Assembly: GCF_010092985.1 (NCBI RefSeq)
Contig: NZ_CP048106.1
Span: 4,130,001-4,194,000, forward strand
From: Pontibacter pudoricolor
GTDB lineage: Bacteria; Bacteroidota; Bacteroidia; Cytophagales; Hymenobacteraceae
Length of the DNA stretch: 64,000 nucleotides
Direction: 5' to 3'
The translations under genes were made by a program, and so were the position numbers. Within the stretch, counting starts at the first letter, position 1, and every line of letters begins with the position of its first letter. The notes under the pieces were generated by a model. That model was not told the DNA's origin and made no database searches. It saw only the letters and a program-made list of their open reading frames with translations. Positions 43,399 to 52,056 of this stretch are shown piece after piece.

Positions 43399-45819
43399 AT
43401 GCTGATCTCACTCGACTGGTTAAAACAGCTGATTCATATAGATAAGAACGCGGAAGAAGTAGGTGCTTTACTGACAGGCGCAGGCCTGGAAGTGGAAGGA
43501 ATTCACAGGCTGGAGGCTGTAAAAGGTGGTCTGGAGGGCATTGTGATAGGGGAAGTACTTACCTGTGAGCGCCATCCGGATGCTGACAAACTAAGCCTGA
43601 CGACGGTAGATATCGGAACAGGTGAGCCGAGCCAGATCGTGTGTGGTGCGCCCAACGTAGCTGCCGGCCAGAAAGTGGTAGTAGCCACTGTAAACAGCAC
43701 ACTTTACCCGACAGGTGGCGAACCGTTCAAGATCAAAAAGTCTAAAATACGTGGGGCTGTTTCAGAAGGAATGATCTGTGCGGAAGATGAGATCGGTATT
43801 GGTACATCGCATGCCGGCATTATGGTACTGGATACCGACCTGCCAAACGGAACACCTGCTGCGGAATATTTCGGACTGAACCCGGATGAAGTGTTTGAAA
43901 TTGGTTTAACACCAAACCGTGCCGACGCAGCATCGCATTACGGTGTAGCCCGCGACCTGCAGGCTTTGCTTAAAACGCCTGCTACCTTGCCTGATGTTTC
44001 GGCTTTTAAAGTTGAAAATACCAATAGAACTATAGCTGTAGAAGTTGAGAACACGGAAGCCTGCCCGCGCTACGCCGGTGTAACGATAACAGGTGTAAAA
44101 GTGGGCCCGTCGCCGGAGTGGTTGCAGAAAAAACTGCGTGCTATCGATCTTTCACCTATCAACAACATCGTTGATATTACGAACTATGTGCTACATGAGC
44201 TGGGCCAGCCGCTGCACGCATTCGATGCCGACCAAATAAAAGGTGATAAGATTATTGTGAAAACCGTGGCAGAAGGTACGCCTTTCGTGACCCTGGATGA
44301 TGTGGAGCGCAAAATGAAGGCCAACGACCTGATGATCTGCAACACCGAAGAGCCAATGGCGATTGCCGGCGTGTTTGGCGGTAAGAAATCAGGTGTATCG
44401 GAAGCTACTACAACTATATTTATAGAGAGCGCTTACTTTTCGTCGGATTACGTTCGCCGCACAGGTATGGTGCATGGTTTAAAGACCGATGCATCGTTCC
44501 GTTTCGAGCGTGGCACAGACCCGAATATGGTAATTACTGCCCTGAAACGCGCGGCTTTACTGATGCAGGAAATTGCCGGTGGCGTTATCTCCTCTGATAT
44601 TGTAGATGTTTATCCAAACCCAATTCAGAACACCGAGCTTAGCCTGAGTATCGAGCGTGCGCACCAACTTATTGGGCAGCACATCGGTACAGAGCGCATC
44701 AAAACGATACTTACAGATCTGGGCATCCAAGTTAAAGGTGAATCTGAAACGCACCTGGAGCTGTCTGTCCCGCCATTTAAAGTGGATGTGAAGCGCGAAG
44801 CCGATGTGGTGGAAGAGATTCTGCGCATTTACGGCTTCAACAACATTGAGGTGAGCGAGCACATGGGCACTACGTACATGGCCAGCTTCTCCAAGCCTTA
44901 CCCGGAAGATGTGACCGATGGCATCATGGATTACATCGCCGATCAGGGCTTTTATGAGATCATCACTAACTCTATTACTAACTCGAACTACTACAAACCG
45001 GCCGGCGATGCGGAAGTAGCAGGCTTGGTGAAGGTGCTGAACTATAATTCCGAAGACCTGGACGTGCTGCGCAAGAGCATGGTGTTTTCGGGGCTGGAAG
45101 TGCTGCGCCGCAACATTAACCGCCGCCAGCGCGACCTGAAATTGTTTGAGCTAGGCAAAGTTTACCAGCGACTGGAAGACGGCACAACCAAAGAAAGCCG
45201 TCGTTTGGCGCTGTACATGGCCGGCAACCTGTCTGCCGAAAGCTGGAAACAGCCGGGTGCAAAAGTTGCCTTCCATGATTTGGCCGCCATAGTGCAAAAC
45301 GTACTTCGCAAGCTAAATGCTTCTGATTATGAAACACAGCCATTGCAGCCGAATCCTTATATGAAACAGGGCGTGGCCTATGTGAAAAACGGAACTATAG
45401 TTGCCGAGATCGGGCCGATTGATGCAGGTGTAGCGAAGTTTATGGAAGTGAAGGAGCAGGTTTGGTACGCCGAACTGAACTGGGACTACCTGCTGAAGAA
45501 GTATAAAGCCAACCTGGTAGGTGAAGAGTTGCCGAAATTCCCGGAAGTGCGACGCGACCTGTCGCTTGTTCTCGATAAGAATGTTACCTTTGACCAGGTG
45601 AAGCACATTGCCTTCAGGACGGAGCGTAAGCTGCTGCAGGATGTGAACGTGTTTGATGTGTACGAAGGCGACAAGATTGAGCAGGGAAAGAAGGCTTACG
45701 CTATCAGCTTTAGCTTACTTGATAAACAGCAGACATTGACTGATAAAGTAATTGACTCCACGATGACACGTTTGATGCAGCAGTTTGAGAAACAGTTAGG
45801 AGCTTTTATCCGGAAATAA
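43399..45819 (+). CDS. pheT: Phenylalanine-tRNA ligase beta subunit
   Basis: 806 residues, normal length. It forms an (alpha-beta)2 enzyme with PheS and charges tRNA-Phe. Domains: an EMAP/tRNA-binding domain (about 40-150; VVATVNSTLYPTGGEPFKIKKSKIRGAVSEGMICAE), B3/B4 editing (LAIDL... ITNYVLHELGQPLHAFDADQ), B5 (VIVDVYPNP...), a catalytic-like core, and a C-terminal ferredoxin-like anticodon domain (PEVRRDLSLVLDKNVTF to the end). One full AACTATAGTT lies at 45393-45402, read G-T-I-V-A. Its stop is three bases from the next gene, so pheT, the coiled-coil gene, zapA and perhaps rny form an operon. Confidence 0.96.
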   Translation: MLISLDWLKQLIHIDKNAEEVGALLTGAGLEVEGIHRLEAVKGGLEGIVIGEVLTCERHPDADKLSLTTVDIGTGEPSQIVCGAPNVAAGQKVVVATVNSTLYPTGGEPFKIKKSKIRGAVSEGMICAEDEIGIGTSHAGIMVLDTDLPNGTPAAEYFGLNPDEVFEIGLTPNRADAASHYGVARDLQALLKTPATLPDVSAFKVENTNRTIAVEVENTEACPRYAGVTITGVKVGPSPEWLQKKLRAIDLSPINNIVDITNYVLHELGQPLHAFDADQIKGDKIIVKTVAEGTPFVTLDDVERKMKANDLMICNTEEPMAIAGVFGGKKSGVSEATTTIFIESAYFSSDYVRRTGMVHGLKTDASFRFERGTDPNMVITALKRAALLMQEIAGGVISSDIVDVYPNPIQNTELSLSIERAHQLIGQHIGTERIKTILTDLGIQVKGESETHLELSVPPFKVDVKREADVVEEILRIYGFNNIEVSEHMGTTYMASFSKPYPEDVTDGIMDYIADQGFYEIITNSITNSNYYKPAGDAEVAGLVKVLNYNSEDLDVLRKSMVFSGLEVLRRNINRRQRDLKLFELGKVYQRLEDGTTKESRRLALYMAGNLSAESWKQPGAKVAFHDLAAIVQNVLRKLNASDYETQPLQPNPYMKQGVAYVKNGTIVAEIGPIDAGVAKFMEVKEQVWYAELNWDYLLKKYKANLVGEELPKFPEVRRDLSLVLDKNVTFDQVKHIAFRTERKLLQDVNVFDVYEGDKIEQGKKAYAISFSLLDKQQTLTDKVIDSTMTRLMQQFEKQLGAFIRK

Positions 45820-45822
45820 GCT

Positions 45823-46119
45823 ATGCCAAAAGACGCGCAACTGCAACAACTCCAGCATATTGAAACCAAGCTGCGGAAACTTTTAGACCGCTACACCGAA
45901 GTGCAGCAGCGGTTAAACAGTGCACACGAAGAAATAAAACTCCTGGAAACACAGCTGGAAGAGAAAGATCAGCAAATAAAAAATTTTCAAAATCAGGAGA
46001 ATATTGTTAAAATTGTAGACACGATAGCAGGAAACCCTGCAAATTCGACTGAGTTAAAGCTCAAGCTAAACGAATATATCAGAGAAATTGATAAGTGTAT
46101 TGCTTACCTGCGCGACTAA
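45823..46119 (+). CDS. Coiled-coil protein between pheT and zapA
   Basis: 98 residues. The first 70 are a heptad-rich coiled coil (KLRKLLDRYTEVQQRLNSAHEEIKLLETQLEEKDQQIKNFQ). The rest is a helical end (NEYIREIDKCIAYLRD). No family is certain. Its place three bases after pheT and just before zapA, and its ZapB-like size and coil, suggest a divisome partner of ZapA (inference). Confidence 0.85.
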   Translation: MPKDAQLQQLQHIETKLRKLLDRYTEVQQRLNSAHEEIKLLETQLEEKDQQIKNFQNQENIVKIVDTIAGNPANSTELKLKLNEYIREIDKCIAYLRD

Positions 46120-46177
46120 AGTATATGAAATACAGCGCAGAAACCGGTAAGCAGGAAACTATAAAACAACGCAACGG

Positions 46178-46462
46178 ATGAGTGAATTATCGATAAAGAT
46201 TCGCATCGCAGAACGCGAGTATCCGATGCGGGTAAAGGAAGAAGAAGAAGAAAGGCTCCGTATTGTGGGCAAGTTGCTGAACGAGCGACTAAAGTTCTTT
46301 AAAGATCAGTTCGGGATCCAGGATAAGCAGGACTTATTGGCTATGGTTGCTTTTGAAACTATGGTGGAGAAACTGAAACTGGAAGATGAAAAGAACATGC
46401 ATCTTTCTAAAGTAGGCCAGCAGCTTAATGTGCTGGATGATCTTCTGTCGTCGGCAAAGTAG
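46178..46462 (+). CDS. zapA: Cell division protein ZapA
   Basis: 94 residues. The start IKIRIAEREYPMRVKEEEEERL matches ZapA, and a helical coiled tail follows (LAMVAFETMVEKLKLEDE). ZapA bundles FtsZ filaments at the division ring in the cytoplasm. It follows the coiled-coil gene after 58 bases and precedes rny by 105 bases. Confidence 0.92.
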   Translation: MSELSIKIRIAEREYPMRVKEEEEERLRIVGKLLNERLKFFKDQFGIQDKQDLLAMVAFETMVEKLKLEDEKNMHLSKVGQQLNVLDDLLSSAK

Positions 46463-46567
46463 TTTTTTTGCCGCGCAGCCTTTTACGTGTTAGCTATTTT
46501 ACCGCTTTAACCCCGTCTTTTTGCAGTTACTGCTAATGTGTTTTAATAAACCTTAAAACATGTTAAC

Positions 46568-48133
46568 ATGTCCGATATTCTATTAATCTTAATCACCGCC
46601 ATTGTGGCGCTCGCTGTGGGCGTGTACATTGGGCGATTGCTGCTGCAAAAGGTATACAAGCAGCAGGAAGTAGCCGCCCGCCAAAAGGCAAAAGCTATTA
46701 TCCGTGAGGCGGAGATCAACGCCGAAGCCATCAAAAAAGACCGCATGCTGGAAGCTAAGGAGAAATTCCTGAAGCTTAGATCTGAGTTTGAAGAAGAATC
46801 AAACAAGAAAAAGAACATTATCATCCAGAACGAGAACAAGGTAAAGCAGCGCGAGCAGCATGTTACCAAGCAGATGGAGGATAACAAGCGCCGCGAGAAC
46901 GAACTGAACAAAGAGAAAGAAGCCCTTAATCTACAGTTAGAGCACCTGCACAAGCGCAAAGAAGAAGTAGAGAACCAGCACAAAGAAGTTGTAGCGCAAC
47001 TTGAGAAAATTGCCGGCCTTACTGCATCTGAAGCACGTGAACAGTTAGTGGATGCCCTGAAAAGCGAAGCTACTACACAGGCCTCATCACACATTAAAGA
47101 CATTGTAGCGCAGGCTAAACTTACCGCTACTAAAGAAGCCAAGAAGATCGTTATTGAAACGATACAGCGCACGGCAGCAGAGCATGCTATCGAAAACTGC
47201 GTTTCGGTATTCAACATAGAGAGCGACGATATTAAAGGTAAGATCATTGGTCGTGAAGGACGTAACATACGTGCCCTTGAAGCTGCCACTGGCGTTGAAA
47301 TTATAGTTGACGATACCCCGGAAGCCATCATTATTTCTGGTTTCGACCCGGTTCGCCGTGAAATTGCCCGTCTGTCACTTCACCGTCTGGTTGCAGATGG
47401 TCGTATTCACCCGGCCCGAATTGAAGAGGTAGTTACCAAGACCCGCAAGAATATTGAAGAAGAGATCATAGAGATTGGTGAGCGTACTGCAATTGACCTT
47501 GGTATTCATGGGTTACACCCTGAGTTGATCAAAATGGTGGGACGTATGCGCTTCCGTTCGTCTTATGGACAGAACCTGTTACAGCACTCACGCGAAGTAG
47601 CAAACCTTTGCGCCACCATGGCAGCTGAGCTTGGCCTGAACGTGAAACATGCCAAACGTGCCGGTTTACTACACGATATTGGTAAAGTAACGCCAGACGA
47701 GCCGGAATTGCCACACGCGATCATCGGTATGGAACTTGCCAAGAAATACAAGGAGCATCCGGATATCTGTAACGCCATTGGTGCTCACCACGACGAGATC
47801 GAAATGACCGCGATGATCTCTCCACTGATCCAGGCATGTGATGCTATTTCCGGTTCAAGACCGGGCGCCCGCCGCGAGATCATGGAATCGTACATCAAGC
47901 GTCTGAAAGACCTGGAAGCAGCAGCTATCTCTTTTGAAGGTGTGAACCAGTGTTATGCCATTCAGGCTGGACGTGAGCTCCGCATTATGGTGGATGCTGA
48001 TAATGTAACGGACGAAAAAGCAGCCCAGCTGTCGTTTGATATTTCGCAGAAGATCGAAAAGGAAATGCAATATCCTGGTCAGATCAAGATCACGGTTATC
48101 CGCGAAATGAGAGCGATCAGTTACGCCAAATAG
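46568..48133 (+). CDS. rny: Ribonuclease Y
   Basis: 521 residues, normal length. It has an N-terminal membrane anchor ([22 protein letters not shown]), a long charged coiled coil (about 30-200), a KH domain ([20 protein letters not shown]) and an HD phosphohydrolase domain ([33 protein letters not shown]). Rnase Y starts mRNA decay at the inner membrane by endonucleolytic cutting. The coil is Lys/Glu-rich and gives long open frames on the opposite strand, which are not genes. Confidence 0.96.
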   Translation: MSDILLILITAIVALAVGVYIGRLLLQKVYKQQEVAARQKAKAIIREAEINAEAIKKDRMLEAKEKFLKLRSEFEEESNKKKNIIIQNENKVKQREQHVTKQMEDNKRRENELNKEKEALNLQLEHLHKRKEEVENQHKEVVAQLEKIAGLTASEAREQLVDALKSEATTQASSHIKDIVAQAKLTATKEAKKIVIETIQRTAAEHAIENCVSVFNIESDDIKGKIIGREGRNIRALEAATGVEIIVDDTPEAIIISGFDPVRREIARLSLHRLVADGRIHPARIEEVVTKTRKNIEEEIIEIGERTAIDLGIHGLHPELIKMVGRMRFRSSYGQNLLQHSREVANLCATMAAELGLNVKHAKRAGLLHDIGKVTPDEPELPHAIIGMELAKKYKEHPDICNAIGAHHDEIEMTAMISPLIQACDAISGSRPGARREIMESYIKRLKDLEAAAISFEGVNQCYAIQAGRELRIMVDADNVTDEKAAQLSFDISQKIEKEMQYPGQIKITVIREMRAISYAK

Positions 48134-48158
48134 ATTTCATACTTTTAGCCAAAGTAGG

Positions 48159-48193
48159 CCGCCTGTTGTACCAGTTACAGCAGGCGGTTTTTG
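48159..48193 (+). terminator. Terminator after rny
   Basis: CCGCCTG pairs with CAGGCGG over a loop that contains a further CTGT/ACAG pair; TTTTTGG follows. Confidence 0.85.
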
Positions 48194-48480
48194 GTTTTAC
48201 CTCCCCCTAGCCCCCTCCTAAAAACAGGAGGGGGTATTAAAGCAAAATATTAGATCATCTACAGTTCTGTAGGGGCAGGTCGCGACCTGTCCGATCCTGG
48301 TCTGTAACTATAGAACTATAGCTAAACTATAACTATAGTCGCAATTCCCCTCTTGGGAGGGGCAGGGGTGGGTAAAACAGAAACTATAAAACGATAAAGC
48401 AAACTATAGCGACAGCTGTAAAGCTCCTTCCCCTGTTTTGGGGGTAGGGGCCATCTTCAAAAGGAGAGGGTTGGGGAGAG
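48194..48480. repeat. Repeat-rich spacer between rny and the AhpD-like gene
   Basis: C/G-rich dispersed words (CCTAGCCCCCTCC/GGAGGGGG, CCCCTCTTGGGAGGGG, GGGGTAGGGGCC), a GGGGCAGGTCGCGACCTG dyad (48272) shared with 24030 and 42843, and a run of AACTATAG halves (48307-48340). No gene. Confidence 0.75.
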
Positions 48481-48514
48481 GTAAAAAAGCGCCTGCAGAA
48501 ACTACAGGCGCTTT
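48481..48514 (-). terminator. Terminator of the AhpD-like gene
   Basis: AAAGCGCCTG pairs with CAGGCGCTTT and on the minus strand ends in TTTTTTAC. Confidence 0.9.
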
Positions 48515-48541
48515 CAATTTATAGTTTAGTTGTATTAGTTT

Positions 48542-49129
48542 CTAGCGTAGGATCTTGCTCAAACCAACCACCACAGCGGCTACACGAATCGCATCGAAAA
48601 TGCGTGGCTCGGTAGTGCCCAGTTGCATGATAGAAGCTTCGTGTGAAGTGATGCAGCGTTCGCACCCGTTAATCGCTGAAACTGCCAGGCTCATCAGCTC
48701 GAAAAACTCTTTGCCAAGCACAGGCTTCATCATAATGTTCATTTTAACACGGGCAGGCTGCTGTTCATACACATCCTTGTTAGCAAAGTGGCGGAAACGG
48801 TAAAGTATGTTGTTAGTAGCCAGCAAAGAAGCGCAGGCAATGGCTTCGGCTACTTCGCCCTGGTCGGCACCATTTTCTATAGCTTTCTCTTCAAAAGCTT
48901 TGCTTAGCACATCGTTCTCTTCGTTGGCGGCTGCCGAAAGAGCCAGTAAGTAAGCTTCTTTCAGAGTTAAGGTTTCGCCGGCTAAAGCCGATTTCAGGTT
49001 CACGCGCAGGTCGCGGAGATAACGCGATTCAGTTTCAGTCAGCTTTTCCAGGGCAGTAAAAGTGCTGTCATCTGATAGACCTAAATCACGCAGCAGGTCT
49101 GTTTTAGTTTCTTGTGTTGCAGTTAGCAT
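48542..49129 (-). CDS. AhpD-like peroxidase protein (CMD family)
   Basis: 195 residues. The C-terminal half contains NGCERCITSHEASI, the redox site E-x-x-C-x-x-C-x-x-x-H type of AhpD/carboxymuconolactone decarboxylase proteins. AhpD reduces peroxiredoxin in some bacteria. It lies 108 bases downstream of the AhpC-like gene on the same strand, in the peroxide-defence island. True ahpD function is inferred from motif and neighbours; a symbol is withheld because the family is broad. Confidence 0.88.
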   Translation of the reverse strand: MLTATQETKTDLLRDLGLSDDSTFTALEKLTETESRYLRDLRVNLKSALAGETLTLKEAYLLALSAAANEENDVLSKAFEEKAIENGADQGEVAEAIACASLLATNNILYRFRHFANKDVYEQQPARVKMNIMMKPVLGKEFFELMSLAVSAINGCERCITSHEASIMQLGTTEPRIFDAIRVAAVVVGLSKILR

Positions 49130-49237
49130 AGGTTTTTATAGTTAGGGTTGGGAGTAACAGGTGCGGTTGCAGCCCAACTATAGTTGCGCCGCTTCCGCCT
49201 CTGTTTCAGTCACACCTCGTTCACTTTTTATTTTAAA

Positions 49238-49795
49238 TTAAGCAGCGATGGTTTCTTCGCCTTTTTTCCAGTTGCATGGGCACAGCTCGTCGGTTTGCAG
49301 GGCATCCAGCACACGCAGTACTTCGGCCACGTTACGGCCCACGCTCAGGTCGTTTAAGCTTACCCAACGGATAATGCCCTGTGGGTCCACGATGTAGGTA
49401 ACACGATACGCTACTTTTTCATTTGCTTCCAAAATACCAAGCTCCTCAGCCAATGATTTAGATGTATCAGCAAGCATCGGGAAGCGCAGTTTGTTCAGGT
49501 CTTCGTGGTGCTGGCGCCAGGCCAGGTGTACAAATTCTGAGTCGGTTGAGGCACCAATCAGCTGAGCATCACGGTCACGGAACTCGTCGTAGTTTTTGTT
49601 GAATTCAGCTATTTCGGTAGGGCAAACAAACGTAAAGTCTTTTGGCCACCAGAACATCACCATCCACTGGTCGTTGCTTTTGTGGTCTTCACTGGTGATG
49701 TCAGCAAACTCTTTTCCTTTTTCTAATGATACCACAGCCTGTTTTGTGAAAGCCGGGAAAGTAGATCCTACAGATAATATTCTGTTTTGTGTCAT
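49238..49795 (-). CDS. ahpC: AhpC-type peroxiredoxin
   Basis: 185 residues. The peroxidatic cysteine is in FVCPTEI (Cys58), and the resolving site near the end is ELCPCNW (Cys172/Cys174). This is a typical two-cysteine peroxiredoxin that reduces hydrogen peroxide and organic hydroperoxides in the cytoplasm. It sits between dps and the AhpD-like gene, all on the minus strand, divergent from oxyR. Confidence 0.93.
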   Translation of the reverse strand: MTQNRILSVGSTFPAFTKQAVVSLEKGKEFADITSEDHKSNDQWMVMFWWPKDFTFVCPTEIAEFNKNYDEFRDRDAQLIGASTDSEFVHLAWRQHHEDLNKLRFPMLADTSKSLAEELGILEANEKVAYRVTYIVDPQGIIRWVSLNDLSVGRNVAEVLRVLDALQTDELCPCNWKKGEETIAA

Positions 49796-49838
49796 GATAT
49801 GTGTATTGTGTAGATTATAAATTGATTTATAGTTTGGA

Positions 49839-50312
49839 TTAGCTCAGGAAAGCGTTCAGCATCCAGAGTGTTTTTTCGTTCTCGTTTATGTCTTCGCTCA
49901 GCAGGCTTATAGTTCCTTCATCGCCGGTTTCAGCTGCCAGGCTCATTATCTCGCGCTCCAGGTTAAGGATAGCAGTCAGGTTCTGATGTGTGGTGCTGAT
50001 GGTGTCTTTGTCGCTGCTCAGGTTGACAGCCTCTTTTATAGTTGACACGCGCAGGTAATCAGAGAAAGTGTGCAGCGGTTGCTGGCCTACCGTTAAAATG
50101 CGCTCTGCAATGGCATCAATGCGCGTTAAAGCGGTGTTGTATAGTTCCTCGAACTTGGCATGCAACTGGAAAAAGTTCTCCCCCTTGATGTTCCAGTGGA
50201 AACCGCGCAGGTTCTGGTAATACAAATGATAATTGGCCAGTAATTCATTCAGCTTGTCAGCTATCTGTTTCGAGTCTTCTTTGTGCAATCCTATATTCGT
50301 TAGCTTCGTCAT
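49839..50312 (-). CDS. dps: Dps ferritin-like DNA-protection protein
   Basis: 157 residues. The ferroxidase ligands lie in YHLYYQNLRGFHWNIKG and in AKFEELYNTALTRIDAIAERIL. Dps stores iron using hydrogen peroxide and coats DNA in the cytoplasm. It is the first gene of the minus-strand peroxide cluster; its predicted promoter (50353-50384) and an upstream OxyR dyad (50405-50419) fit OxyR activation. Confidence 0.95.
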   Translation of the reverse strand: MTKLTNIGLHKEDSKQIADKLNELLANYHLYYQNLRGFHWNIKGENFFQLHAKFEELYNTALTRIDAIAERILTVGQQPLHTFSDYLRVSTIKEAVNLSSDKDTISTTHQNLTAILNLEREIMSLAAETGDEGTISLLSEDINENEKTLWMLNAFLS

Positions 50313-50352
50313 AGTTCTTATAGTTTGAGTTGTTGTTTCTTCTGATGTGTTA

Positions 50353-50384
50353 CAAAGGTCCTGTTAATAGTCTCATAAATCAAA
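50353..50384 (-). promoter_or_regulatory. Predicted dps promoter
   Basis: On the minus strand TTTG (50381-50384) is followed after 20 bases by GACCTTTG (50353-50360). The -7 box has G in place of T at the first position of TAnnTTTG. The dps start is 41 bases on. Confidence 0.55.
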
Positions 50385-50400
50385 TTGATTGTTTTTATGA

Positions 50401-50431
50401 TTTGATAGTTTTAAACTATAAGGTACCTTTG
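50401..50431 (+). promoter_or_regulatory. Predicted oxyR promoter with OxyR dyad in the spacer
   Basis: TTTG (50401-50404), 19 bases, TACCTTTG (50424-50431): both boxes match the Bacteroidota consensus TTTG-N19-TAnnTTTG exactly. The dyad ATAG-TTTTAAA-CTAT (50405-50419) starts at the first base after the -33 box, so a bound OxyR would cover the promoter. Confidence 0.8.
50405..50419. promoter_or_regulatory. Candidate OxyR operator (oxyR/dps)
   Basis: ATAG-TTTTAAA-CTAT fits every fixed position of the E. coli OxyR half-site ATAG-nTnnnAn-CTAT. A weaker half with CTAT at 50439-50442 follows. It lies in the oxyR promoter spacer and 21 bases upstream of the predicted dps -33 box, the usual autorepression-plus-activation geometry. 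Confidence 0.6.
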
Positions 50432-50484
50432 TAGTCAACTATAGCATGTTTACTATATGTTGGCCCATAAAAACGCACTGAAAT

Positions 50485-51429
50485 ATGACCCTTGTACAAC
50501 TTGAATACCTGATAGCGGTGGATACGTACCGGCATTTTGCTACTGCCGCAGAGAATTGCTTTGTAACTCAGCCAACCCTGAGCATGCAATTGCAGAAGCT
50601 GGAAGAAGAATTGGGCGTACAGTTGTTTGACAGGAGCCGGGTGCCGGTACGGCCCACAGAAGTAGGGAAGGAGATAATTGCGCAGGCACGCATCGTACTT
50701 GCCGAATCAAAGAAGATACAGGAGATCGTACAGAACCAGAAACAGGAGCTGAGTGGTGAGCTTAGAATTGGCGTAATACCTACACTTGCACCTTACCTGA
50801 TGCCGCTTTTTATTACAAACTTCCTGGAAAAATATCCGCAGGTAAGAGTGGTGGTGCAGGAACTGCTGACAAATGAAATTGTGGAGAAACTGAACCATGA
50901 GCAGCTGGATGTTGGCCTGCTGGTTACGCCTTTGGAAATTAAAACTATAAAAGAACTGCCCCTGTTTTACGAAGCGTTTATGGTGTATGTAAATCCGAAA
51001 CATGCACTCGCAAAGCAAACCGAAATAGACCCTGCAGAACTGTTACCAGATGACCTGTGGGTTCTGAACGAAGGCCACTGTTTCCGGAGCCAGGTGCTTA
51101 ATATCTGTAACCGTGGTGGAAAACTTGGAGGATCAGAAGGCGCAAACCTTGACTATAGAAGCGGCTCCCTGGAAACACTGAAACGCATTGTAGAAACGCA
51201 GCACGGCCTGACGTTATTACCTGAACTATCAGTTTTGGAAATGCCTGAAGATAAAAAGCGACTGGTACGACCATTTAAAGAACCCAAACCCTTGCGCGAA
51301 GTAAGCCTGGTGGTGCATAAAAGTTTCCTGAAAAAGAAGTTAATCGAAGCCCTGCAACAGGAGATTATAGCTTCCATTCCCGCAACTATAGCTAACCGCA
51401 AAAAGCAGCAGGTGATAGGAATAAGTTAA
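50485..51429 (+). CDS. oxyR: Hydrogen peroxide sensor OxyR
   Basis: 314 residues, LysR family. N-terminal winged helix: YRHFATAAENCFVTQPTLSMQLQKLEEELGVQLFDR. The effector domain carries EGHCFRSQVLNIC, with Cys199 and Cys208 at the same numbers as the redox cysteines of E. coli OxyR. Oxidation to a disulfide turns it into an activator. It is divergent from dps-ahpC-ahpD-like genes, and the control region contains a matching dyad. A solitary arm of the four-helix-bundle repeat begins three bases after its stop. Confidence 0.96.
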   Translation: MTLVQLEYLIAVDTYRHFATAAENCFVTQPTLSMQLQKLEEELGVQLFDRSRVPVRPTEVGKEIIAQARIVLAESKKIQEIVQNQKQELSGELRIGVIPTLAPYLMPLFITNFLEKYPQVRVVVQELLTNEIVEKLNHEQLDVGLLVTPLEIKTIKELPLFYEAFMVYVNPKHALAKQTEIDPAELLPDDLWVLNEGHCFRSQVLNICNRGGKLGGSEGANLDYRSGSLETLKRIVETQHGLTLLPELSVLEMPEDKKRLVRPFKEPKPLREVSLVVHKSFLKKKLIEALQQEIIASIPATIANRKKQQVIGIS

Positions 51430-51431
51430 TG

Positions 51432-51458
51432 AAGTTAGAAAGTTTGGAAGTTAGAAAG
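51432..51458 (+). repeat. Solitary arm of the four-helix-bundle repeat
   Basis: AAGTTAGAAAGTTTGGAAGT and onward: same iterated 8-base word as the arms at 21028 and 21445, here without a partner or a gene, again directly after a stop codon. Confidence 0.85.
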
Positions 51459-51970
51459 ATGTGGGTCTTTACAATATGGTTGTTGGCCAAAACTATAGAA
51501 CTATACACGAAACTATAGTAGAGGCCAAATAGTCTTCCTTTGAAGGAGCAGGTATTTTTTTATTCTGTAAAATCTTGAATAATGTGCCCTCGCTCGCGTC
51601 CCGCGAGCGAGGGCAGAGCAATTGTCCCCTTGAGGGGACTACAGAGGTGTCAAGACGGCAACTATAGAACTATAGCCACTAACTATAGCAGCAACAGAAA
51701 TTCCTCTCTCGGGAGGGGGAGGGGTGGGTTGAAACTGCAACTATAAAACGATAAAATGAACTATAGCAAAGGTCTTACCTCCCTACTACCAAGATCCTTT
51801 CAGGATGACAAAGTGAGAAGTAGGTAAGAAAAAGCTCCCCGCCTTAGACTACCGAGAAGCGATTTCGAAGGTAGCGAGCGTAGCTCTGATTGTTGGGGAT
51901 GGCTGGACCAGCAGCAACTATAAAACTAAACCTCCAACTATAGCAATAAGACCAATGCAGCAAATCTATT

Positions 51971-51992
51971 AATCCTGAAAATCCTGATTCAG
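51971..51992 (-). repeat. Solitary arm of the GxxExxY repeat
   Basis: AATCCTG-AAAATCCTGATTCAG: two ATCCTG words, like the right arm at 8873-8899, without a second arm or gene close by. Confidence 0.75.
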
Positions 51993-51995
51993 CTA

Positions 51996-52030
51996 AACAA
52001 GAAAGGCTGCCCTGTTAAGAGCAGCCTTTC
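51996..52030 (-). terminator. Terminator of sucD
   Basis: GAAAGGCTGC pairs with GCAGCCTTTC around TGTTAAGA; the minus strand runs into TTTCTTGTTT. Confidence 0.9.
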
Positions 52031-52056
52031 TTTATAACTATAAAGTTAAATCTAAC

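Larger units (their letters stand above)
51430..52056. repeat. Repeat-rich spacer between oxyR and sucD
   Basis: Solo arm of the GTTAGAAA repeat (51432-51458), AACTATAG halves (51491, 51660), GCTCGCGTCCCGCGAGCGAG (51593), CCTCTCTCGGGAGGGGG (51701), AGATCCTTTCAGGATGACAAA (51793), GGCTGGACCAGCAGC (51911), and a solo ATCCTG arm (51971-51992) of the GxxExxY family. No gene; the sucD terminator is at 51996-52030. Confidence 0.75.

Noticed and set aside
46463..46567. Possible 6S RNA between zapA and rny
   Set aside because: In Enterobacteria ssrS lies next to zapA, but here only 105 bases are available and no long hairpin with a central bulge is seen.
46543..47331. 262-codon frame antisense to rny
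   Set aside because: It is a shadow of the Lys/Glu-rich coiled coil of ribonuclease Y; its Ser/Cys/Phe-rich composition is typical of such shadows.
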